NCBI GenBank assembly: GCA_008477525.1
Contig: SPDT01000006.1
Span: 1,329,501-1,393,500, forward strand
Origin: Hypomyces perniciosus
Taxonomy: Eukaryota; Ascomycota; Sordariomycetes; Hypocreales; Hypocreaceae
Length of the DNA: 64,000 nucleotides
Direction: 5' to 3'
Shown: positions 55,870-64,000 of the stretch, piece by piece
How positions within the stretch are numbered: position 1 is the stretch's first letter
How the letters are laid out: each line of letters begins with the position of its first letter
The notes under the pieces: generated by a model
Databases searched by the model: none
What the model was told of the DNA's origin: nothing
What the model saw: the letters and a program-made list of their open reading frames with translations, nothing else
Position numbers and translations under genes: made by a program

Positions 55870-58738
55870 TTTGTTGAATATAACTTTTAATGTTACACTT
55901 CTAGACAGCAACCATGCAAAAGGAGATGTGGTTAGAAGACATAAAATAAGATCCATAAAGCTGCCTGTCATACCCCCGGCTTTAAATGCTTTCGTTAAGG
56001 TTTGTCCTCCACCTAGTGACGAACTCTTTGCCAGTTATCCTTTACCCATGAAAGTTTGTCCAGCATGTACGTCGTCGTGTGGGCAGTAGGCATTTCAAAA
56101 GGTTAATCATATAGGACTGAATCCAACATTGATCCGCTTACCGACCGCACCCGTGTCGCGGGAGATGGTAATGTAAGAAATAAGGGGGCAGCCGCTTTGG
56201 ACCATGATTACTGCAACCATGATGAAAATGATCCTGTTGCAAGCGGTCCCAAGCCTATACGACCATAGGTAGTGGAAAATTCGGGGTCCCGTCAAGCTCT
56301 TTACTTGAGTTTCATATCCTCTCCTTTTTGCTGCCTTGGGTGCCGTTTTTTTGGAAGCACCGTTAAATCGCATGATCACTCACCGTAGTGATATAGATAC
56401 CTATCTTTGTAGTCCGTGTCTTTGCCTCCTTATTTTATCGTTCATTTAACCCTAGGTAGTTAAGTAGGTAAGCATATAAATGGACAGACAGCCTAGGAAA
56501 TAGAGAATGATAACCTTATTTTTAAGCTAAGATCATTACATTTATTTACACATCTATCGTGTATTCCAGCTTCTGGCTATATATCTTGAGTGCTACTAAA
56601 CGGATCTTGTTCGCGGTTAACCCAATTATTAATCCCCGCAGAACAGGTGGCTTAAATTCATCAAGAGTCCCTGAGTTTGATTTCAGGATAGAAAACCCCC
56701 CATAGGTTTTTTCATAGCCTACTATGTCCTATTCTATTAGGTGAAAAAAAAATTCATCTATTTTCTTGTAGACAAATGAACTTGCCGATTTCTGTCGCGA
56801 TGGCATGACATTAAGGCGGTTCGCCTGGTTGGTGAAGCCCAACCCAGACTCTGGTGGTCCCCAAGACCATACACATGATGTCCGCCTCTTGACCAGGTCG
56901 ACTAGCAGTGGTAGCGCAACCTTGCACCGGCTGGGTCGCACAAAGTTTGGCTGCCAGGTCGGGGAACCGCTGCTTGAGGAAAACCTCAAGCCTGGCGCCG
57001 TCTGCGTGGCTTTCCAGAGACAGGTGACTTTATCTCTTTGTAGGAATTGTAACTCTATTACATTAAGAAAGCTTAGCATAGTTCTTGGACAGTATAACTA
57101 TCTTGATTGCAATGAATTTACTCACTGCCCCTATGTCTGTGGGCAGCTTGGCTGCCGCAACATATCTTTTTTTTTCCACAGCTTTCGTATAGGCTGCCGC
57201 AAAAGCGTTTGAGTTCCCATTCCTCAGAATGATGGAGACTCAACTGACTTCAATTAATAATGACTTTGCAATTATCATATCTCTATCATTACGAAACATC
57301 AGCTTCAGGAAGCAGGCTAAAGACATTCGTGACACATGAACTTTCACGATGCATACCGAAGCCCCATACCACGGCTCAGTAACGCACATAATTTGCCGGT
57401 TTTTAATATCGATCAGCCAGCAAGAAAAACGCCTCACAAGCACCTACAAAGTCTCACAATGGGAAGAGCTAAAATGTGTTTGTAGCTTCCAACACTAACA
57501 GCATCCCTTCAGACCAACAGTAGCCTTATGAGACTGACATGTGTAGGCACTAGTTCTATCGGACCAGTAGATAAACAAATTCCTAGCGCTGATCCTCCCT
57601 CGCAAACCAGGAGATCATATGGTCGTATCAGTAGAAGTATGTATGTATTGATTGGTAACTAGCTTAGTTACCTATTACTACATAGTACTACTGCTAATAG
57701 AGTAAAAACAGTATCTTATTTGTTTATTCTACCTCGGCAGATCCTGCACCTACAGGGTAGCGTAGTGCCAGAGAATCGGCACGGACCGCTGCTGACGGCT
57801 GCTCACCCGAAAACACCGGTTGCTCTAGTGTTGTTGTCTTTATTGACGTTGACTGAAAAAAAAAAAAGAAGAATATAAATATTTTTACGCAATTGACCAT
57901 GCCCGAGAGGAATGGAGTGATAGAAAAGGTTCTGGGGCAGTTTTATGAGAGTTGGCTGAAAGATAGCACCGAGACAATATCAACTCGGTTAGATATGTTC
58001 CGCCGAGGTGAGACAGGCGTTAACTGGATTGTTGGTCTTGTTTTCTCAGTTGGTATGTAGGCGGTTAAGAGCTCGGCGGTTAGTATTATTAGTTGTTTAT
58101 CTCTCACAGTCACGATAGTATCCCTGCCGAGAGAACAGAGGGATCACTCTGAAGTGGAGAGATTAGCGCGAGACGCTGGCTCGATCTTTGCCGATCCACA
58201 ACGGGCGTGGGCATGAAATAGAAGAGATTGAGCTACCTATTCTGACAGATCCAAGACCAGTGATTGGTAACATGATCGCTGATTCATGTACATATGTGAG
58301 TCTCTACTACTAATACTCGTATAGTCTCAAGCTGGCAATTGTGCCATATTGAAAGTCAGAGACGAGTGTGACCTGCGTCCGTGCGGGTGACACCCTATCA
58401 CACTCTCTATGTACCACTACGGAGTAGAGTTGACCTACCTGACCTCATGTTTTACTATGCCTGTCGCCATCTCTGAGTTCCCATGTTGCTGTCTGACACA
58501 GTTTAAGAGGCAACAATAGTGAAAGCCTGCTAGCCCTGTTTCACTTTCCCCCTATAAGCTAAGTTTTGGTTTCTCTTAGCTGACCATAACAGACCAGGGA
58601 ATTCAAAAGCCAATACTACTACAAACATAAAACAGTAAAAGCTGCATCGTAGAACCACATGTTAACGGATCATTGAAAACAAGTCATTACAGAGTCAGTC
58701 TCCAGTCATTGATATACTTTCTGCCATTCCACGACACA
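55870..58738. other. AT-rich intergenic region with a GC-rich island
   Basis: Almost 3 kb with no gene I can support. From about 56800 to 57015 the base composition switches to clearly GC-rich, and all three minus-strand frames stay open for long stretches, suggesting a fragment of a former gene. A 53-codon ORF at 57899-58060 (MPERNGVIEKVLGQFYESWL) has coding-like composition but no other support. Confidence 0.4.
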
Positions 58739-59920
58739 ATGAAGATCGCACTTCTTACGTTGGCTGTCTTCGGCCTTGTAAACGCTTTTGAAAAGGTGAG
58801 TATCCAAGATACTAACATAGCTGAGACTGCAGAAAAACCGAGTTCCTGAGGTAAATTTGTTTTAATAAACGGGGCATTGTAGCACGAGCAACGCTAACAT
58901 GGCTGGCAAATTTCCAGAAAAACATGTGTAAGCCCTCCAAAAATTTTTTGTGTTGATACTCCCTGGGAGATGTACTAATCCTCTTCATCACCTAGAACTC
59001 CTTCATCAACAATAAGTGTGGAAATACTCAATATGGTTGCCTTGTTGTGGAGGGCCCACTTAAAGGCGTGAGTATCTAACAATCACAAAGGAATCCGATC
59101 GTATGTGCTAATGTAGCTACAAATTCCTAGGAGCCTTGTGGCGAGACACCCGATCGTCCCCCTCTTTGTACTGTTAAGGGTCCTTGTGGTGCTGGTAGCT
59201 ATGGCTGTGTTGAGGATATCACCGGAAAAAATGATCATCTCCCAGCTGGAAAGTATACTGGCCACTGCCCTCTACCAGGAACACCATATATCGAACAGTT
59301 AAGGGCAAAAGAAGAAAGGCTATTTCGAGAAGTGCGACAGGCGACGTGCGACTTGTGTACCGCAGCACAAGATTCGGCATGCAATGTACCAAGCTTGAAC
59401 ATGACATCGACATGCAATATCGATATCTGTGTAAGGATTCGACCCTCATTTTCGAGAAGCTGGATGTTGGAATTAGGCTAACACAAGGCAAAAATTATAG
59501 GCGCCCGTCTGCAATAATAGCACAACGGTTCAGTCGCTACTTAAATCGCTGCCTACTACGCTCACTGATGTGCTCAGTGATAATATAGCTGGCACGCTGA
59601 ATGATACGCTGAACGATTCGGTGCTTAGATCGCAGTTGCTTGAAGCGCTGCCTACGCTATCGGAGTTGTTCGTAAAAGGTCTCCTTGAGCCGGAGGCGCT
59701 CAAAGCGTTGGTTGAATGGCTAATTAACACGCCGATGAAAAGAAAGGAGTTTGTACGGATGTTTGTAGGTTTGATTGTATCGTTGTACTCACCCTTGCTC
59801 TCAGCTCTAGAGGGTCCGTTGCTCCTGGTGTCAGACAATATCTTGGCCGAACCATTGGTCAAACTGCTGGTCACATTGCTGGGAATTATAACAAGATCGT
59901 TTAAGAGCGCCTCCGTATAA
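58739..59920 (+). CDS. Orphan secreted protein: cysteine-rich domain plus C-terminal amphipathic helical domain
   Basis: Exon 1 (58739-58795) encodes a signal peptide, MKIALLTLAVFGLVNAFEK. One or two very short exons probably lie at 58833-58850 and near 58918, but their phase does not connect cleanly. The clear exons are 58996-59067, 59131-59430 and 59501-59920, in phase, with GTGAGT/GTAAGG donors and GCTAAC branch sites. The middle has 13 Cys, including two copies of CGxxxYGC (CGNTQYGC, CGAGSYGC), a signature of an undescribed disulfide domain. The last 140 residues contain no Cys and form leucine-rich amphipathic helices (LLEALPTLSELFVKGLLEPE, EFVRMFVGLIVSLYSPLLSA). No family is recognised. 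It looks like a secreted effector or antimicrobial-type protein, by inference only. Confidence 0.7.
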
Positions 59921-61888
59921 GGAATACGGCTGAGCCGGGTCGAGACAGGCGCCTGCGACCTCCAACGCGGCATTTTCGAGGGAGACTATAATCGAGGGTT
60001 AAGGGCTACATATAGAGAGAACAGGTCTGGTTTCCATGACGCTTTAAATTGGCTACACAGTCGGGAAATCGCAGGAGATAATAATGTGACATTATCTTTA
60101 TACACTTTACAAGCTTTCAATATGGATAGATTACAAGTGCTACCAGCTCCCGTTTCGTACGTATTATGGCAGCTGATCACACGCGCGTTACACGATAACT
60201 CTGTCTCTATTCTATAGTAACCCACATCTCAGTGCTCGAATCCTCATTGGCATTTAGATTTAGGTGGCGCAAAATAATCTTATTATACTAGTAGCTTTGC
60301 CCTAATGTTGATTAGAAAGTGCTATTAGTGCATATATGTAATATTACTCGTATACAGCTCCGTAATTCCTACCTAGTCGTCTTGGCAAATGACCCTGGGA
60401 TATCCGGCTCTGGGACCAGGACGTAACAATCCTGCAGAATTTTGATAGTGCTTACCGCCCCTAAACCAATCATCATCTCTACCCCTGCTTCGAACTGCTG
60501 ATGTGCTCCTGGAATCTGATCATGATTACGGAGTAGTATTTAGTTGTTAATTATTATGAGACACACCTCTCGTGGAGTTGTGGGGATTGAAGTAACTTGG
60601 CCTTTTTTCTAAGCAGAAGTCGCTTGGGTAAGTACAGAGTTGCCATTATCCATCTTCGTCGCTCTGCAGATGTCTGAACTTTTTATATAGTAAAAAGCTT
60701 CAGCGAATAGGAAGCGTACTCAGTGGGTTAACATGTCGATCCAAGGGTCATCTAGGTCCTCACCTCTCCGCTATCCCTCCCTGAGTAAGGTATAAGTTAT
60801 GGAGAAAGTTGGATATGCCGCTTAAAGCATTATAGGCTGAAGGACTTTAACTTGGTAGGAACTACGGAGTAATACTGCTAGTACTATTATTGCGGCACTC
60901 GCCTCAGCCAAGAATATCTACCGGCATCTCCACGCTTGGAGAAGGCAGAGCGGACACGAGTCGGCACCACCACTTCACAAACAAGCGAGATGATGCCCAC
61001 AAGCCAGCTTCACTTGGCATGTTTAGTCTTTAGGCTGTACAGAGGATTCGTATTCTGTTTCAAACACAAGAAAAATACAGCGCTTCACTATTCGTAGGTA
61101 AAATGGCCCCAGAAACCCCATTGACACACATAATTCCGTATTCTAAGCCGCAATGAAGAGCCAAAAAAAAAGACCATTCAGGGGTTGACTCTACCAATAA
61201 TAGTAAATACCTGTGTCTTGAGGCATGACGGCGTGACTGGAAATTCTCATAGAGCAGTGAGGTGAGCAATTATATTAAACCACCAATCATAAAAGTTCTG
61301 ACTGTGACGATTGATGGGTATTTTCCCGAGATCCATACCTGAAATGTAGCTGCTACCTAATGTGCTCGTATCACTCACCAGAACAGTACCTTGTCTCTAG
61401 CGATATTCCCTCCTGATGTCTGTCACTGCATCCTTCTACTATAAATAGTTTCCTTGGTAATTTACACCATTCTGACGCGTCTGACTAGAGAACGTTAGAC
61501 GGAGGTCATCTAACATACGATAGGGCTGAGCATTAGCATTGATTCGACAAAGTGCCTCGTATACCTACCTCGTACTAGCACAGAACACAATATATGAACT
61601 GATACATGACTCCTGACCTCGTATTGCACAGCTCGTTCTCCTAAACTTGTTGTATTTTTAGTCAATCCCACAGAATATAAGCTCTACTACATCCCTCCAA
61701 AAGGGTTATCATCTACCAAGAAAGCCTTCCATCTTGGACTGATTCGAAAACAAGCAATCGAAAACGTCTTGCACGCTCCTAAACTCTCGAACTTACGACA
61801 AAGGTATTAAACCCTTGTGCCAAATCGTTAGTACATTACCGGTATTTGTGTGTTCGTATTGCTAACAGCTTAATAGGAGACAGCCGAC
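59921..61888. other. Gene-free AT-rich region
   Basis: About 2 kb. TACGGAGTA motifs occur near 60527 and 60863. No coding signal or repeat array is seen. Confidence 0.5.
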
Positions 61889-62359
61889 ATGCTCTCCTCC
61901 AGTTATTTGTCGATACTCTGTATCGCCTTTTTCTCCCTTTTACAGCCTGTGCTCTCGGGGTCGACTCAGTGTAGCAACAACGTTATAAGCTTGGGCGGCG
62001 AATCGAATGGAGGATGGTCCCAACAACAGTGGGACGCCATATGGGAGCATAGGAATACTCTGTGTTCGACTCCGCGCCAAGGTCCATTCAAATACGACCA
62101 GGTCATCAAAAACGTACGCATTCAAGCAAACATACAGGCAGGATTCACGAGCAATCACTGTTATTCCGCACTTGAGCAGATTATCTGGAAGTGCTTCGAC
62201 AGTGGTCATGCTAGTGGCCAATCACATTATTCTGGGACATGGAACTCTGATTCAAATGTTCATGAGTGGTATTGGATCAATATGGAAAATCTGAACGGTT
62301 GGTGTCCAGCGAGTGTGTCAAAGATAGCGTCTTGTATAAATAGACCTTTGAGATACTAG
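61889..62359 (+). CDS. Small secreted cysteine-containing protein, 156 aa
   Basis: Single exon. Signal peptide LSILCIAFFSLLQPVLSGS, then a mature protein of about 130 residues with six Cys (TQC, TLC, NHC, WKC, GWC, ASC), consistent with three disulfides. It is Trp/Asn/Ser-rich (GGWSQQQWDAIWEHRN, NVHEWYWINMENLNGW) and ends PLRY. An AT-rich, gene-poor setting and small size fit an effector-like secreted protein. I recognise no family, and translation is ordinary otherwise. Confidence 0.65.
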   Translation: MLSSSYLSILCIAFFSLLQPVLSGSTQCSNNVISLGGESNGGWSQQQWDAIWEHRNTLCSTPRQGPFKYDQVIKNVRIQANIQAGFTSNHCYSALEQIIWKCFDSGHASGQSHYSGTWNSDSNVHEWYWINMENLNGWCPASVSKIASCINRPLRY

Positions 62360-62959
62360 AGTACCTATTAGCATTAGTGCTTCAGTACGCACTCCTGTCA
62401 GGTAACGCGGGACTTTAGTGTTGGAAAGGTCTGCTGGGTAGTACTTCGTACTCCGTACGGGGAATTTTAAGGGTCCTAGATTATTATGAGAATTCCTACT
62501 TCGTATTTACAAATAGACGAAATACTACTAGTACCGTACTTCGTATACACTCCGTAAATTCGCTGGCCGCCAAACAGCGCCACTGGCCCATATGAGCCCT
62601 AGTGTGTCATCCATATATTACTATTTGCACAACTCTCTATTTTGCCCCGCCGCCACGCCCCATCACGAAATTATAGTGTGCATCTATTGCATGATACAGA
62701 CGGATCAACATGCGCCAATGACATCAAATAGCCACATTAATTGAAGAAAACACCTTCATGACAAGGGCTCAATACATTCAGCTATCTACTCGTAGTGTGC
62801 AGAGAGAGATTTTGGCGGGTGCGGCAAAATTGAAAGTGGTGCAAATAGAGACATACTCCGTGTGCGTGTGTGTGTGTAAACAGGATGTGGCTCGATTCCT
62901 AAGCACTATAAATTTAGCCGAGAATCACTTCGTACATGGGAGTCCGCCCGCTGGGAACC
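62360..62959. other. Intergenic region with a TACGGAGTA cluster and a (GT)n tract
   Basis: TACTCCGTACGGGG near 62449 and ACTCCGTA near 62550 are among the densest motif copies. A GTGTGCGTGTGTGTG tract lies at about 62861-62876. No coding signal except the shadow of the NLR remnant. Confidence 0.5.
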
Positions 62960-64000
62960 CTTGGACGCGTAATGGAGTCACCAACACTGTCCCGGCCTCT
63001 GGCAGAGCGTCCTGGAGAGAATTTCAAGTGACCCTAACGCAATACTGCGATGTTGATGAGCAATACCGAAAGACAGGATTTGATCGAATGCCTTGTCGAG
63101 CAGGAAATCCTTCGCCGATTGGTGGACAAAGTAGACAACTCCCTTCTAGAAGAGTCAGGAAAGAGCTACGAGTACAAAACTAAATAACTTCCTCTAATTC
63201 ACCGTCATCTAAGATCTGACGCAATCTTAGGAGAGAAATTAGCTCCCTCAAGGTGATGGGGCGATATACCACCGCCGTAGCATTGTTCAGCCGATTCTCA
63301 GTAGCTTAGCAGAAGAAACAAGGTATAGAAACCGCAAGATCCTTCTTCAACTCATCAAGATGCTACACAGGAGCATCATCTTGCCTTTTCCAGGGTCGCC
63401 TTTGATTTAAAGTAACCAGTTCTGCGGGCTGTCACGAAATTGCTTCAAGTCATGGTGGAGCAGACACACCAAGCTTCAGCACCACTCCATCTTCGATAGA
63501 ACATAGACGATTCCTTGACTGTTGAGACGTGGTTCAGTCACCGGGTTCAACGGGATCTATATATCTTTAGCGGGTTAATTTCTATAGAATTTATTGGCCG
63601 GAAAGGTGGTCTCACATCTAGACCGATGCAGACGCCAACCCAGGCGATGGCAGCCTGTGGAGAGGCGTTTACTGCCTGGTCTAGGATCTCCTTCACGGCG
63701 AATATAGCTTGAATCTTACATTCGACCCCTCGCTTGATGGTGACATCCTTCTCGGTTCGTTTCAATCCAGCCTCAATGAGCTGCTTCGTTTGACCTCGTT
63801 TTTGGGTGACGCGATGTTAGGAGAGCTTGAGTCGCCACCGTGAAGCTCATCCGACAGTATTTTTTCGTATGCCTCAACGATCTTGGCTTCGCTCTCTTTG
63901 CGTCCATCGTACGCTTCGTTCCAGAGCTGCTCGTGGAGGTTTCGTGAAACGGTCTCAGGCTCTGAATTGGTGGCTGGGGATTGTACATTTTTGCCGCCTA
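62960..64000 (-). pseudogene. Decayed NACHT-type NLR (STAND) gene, continuing beyond the right edge
   Basis: Fragments of one fungal NLR protein lie in order on the minus strand, in several frames. The N-terminal domain gives WNEAYD (63906-63923), KRTEKDVTIKRGVE and AVKEILDQAVNASPQAA near 63640-63790. GIVYVLSKMEWC follows near 63490-63520. The NACHT P-loop reads GDPGKGKMM (63370-63400), where the catalytic Thr after Lys is Met. Then NNATAVV joins directly to YRPITLRELISL (63235-63290), which in intact relatives lies several hundred residues further on, so the NACHT core is deleted. After it come an in-frame stop and YFVHQSAKDFLLDKAFDQIL (63080-63137), ending near 62985. Fungal NLRs mediate non-self recognition and programmed cell death (family knowledge). 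Stops, frameshifts, the deletion and the P-loop change make this a pseudogene. Confidence 0.78.

Overview
The window is nuclear DNA of a filamentous ascomycete. Genes are split by short introns (50-75 nt) with GTAAGT/GTATGT-type donors and CTAAC/CTGAC-type branch sites, on both strands, and the conserved proteins look like those of Sordariomycetes, most likely Hypocreales (order inferred, not proven).

Layout. 1-2196: 3' part of SEC18 (NSF). 2.2-6 kb: gene-poor, studded with TACGGAGTA-like motifs. 6-19 kb: housekeeping block with an LTE1-like RasGEF, RPS0 (uS2), mitochondrial uS15, V-ATPase subunit d (VMA6) and NOP58. 20-29 kb: stomatin/SPFH protein, APC10, an 83-aa membrane protein, a prolyl 4-hydroxylase-like dioxygenase and a PDI-like thioredoxin-fold protein. 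29.4-30.6 kb: an undescribed nested pair of terminal-inverted-repeat elements with RIP-like transitions and a long TAA tract. 31-38 kb: GT31-type glycosyltransferase, a small coiled-coil protein, and a pepsin-like protease. 38.7-46.4 kb: LHS1 (ER Hsp70 with HDEL), a YAG7-like RGG protein, a tiny four-exon CENP-W gene and prefoldin subunit 4. 48-56 kb: MFS transporter, a large uncharacterised protein, a weakly supported gene and a metallophosphoesterase. 56-64 kb: AT-rich accessory end with two orphan secreted cysteine-rich proteins and the decayed remains of a NACHT-type NLR gene running off the right edge.

How the genes relate. There are no operons; shared themes are secretory-pathway work (SEC18, LHS1, PDI-like, P4H-like, GT31, protease, VMA6), translation and ribosome assembly (RPS0, uS15m, NOP58) and cell-cycle/kinetochore functions (APC10, LTE1-like, CENP-W). 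Three head-to-head pairs probably share promoters: RPS0/uS15m, VMA6/NOP58 and CENP-W/PFD4.

Quality warning. Several conserved genes (LTE1-like, uS15m, VMA6, NOP58, APC10, metallophosphoesterase, the 50.8-53.8 kb gene) are broken by single-base indels. In the essential genes these fall almost always in homopolymer runs. I read these as sequence errors rather than pseudogenes. The NLR remnant differs: it also has an internal deletion and looks truly decayed.
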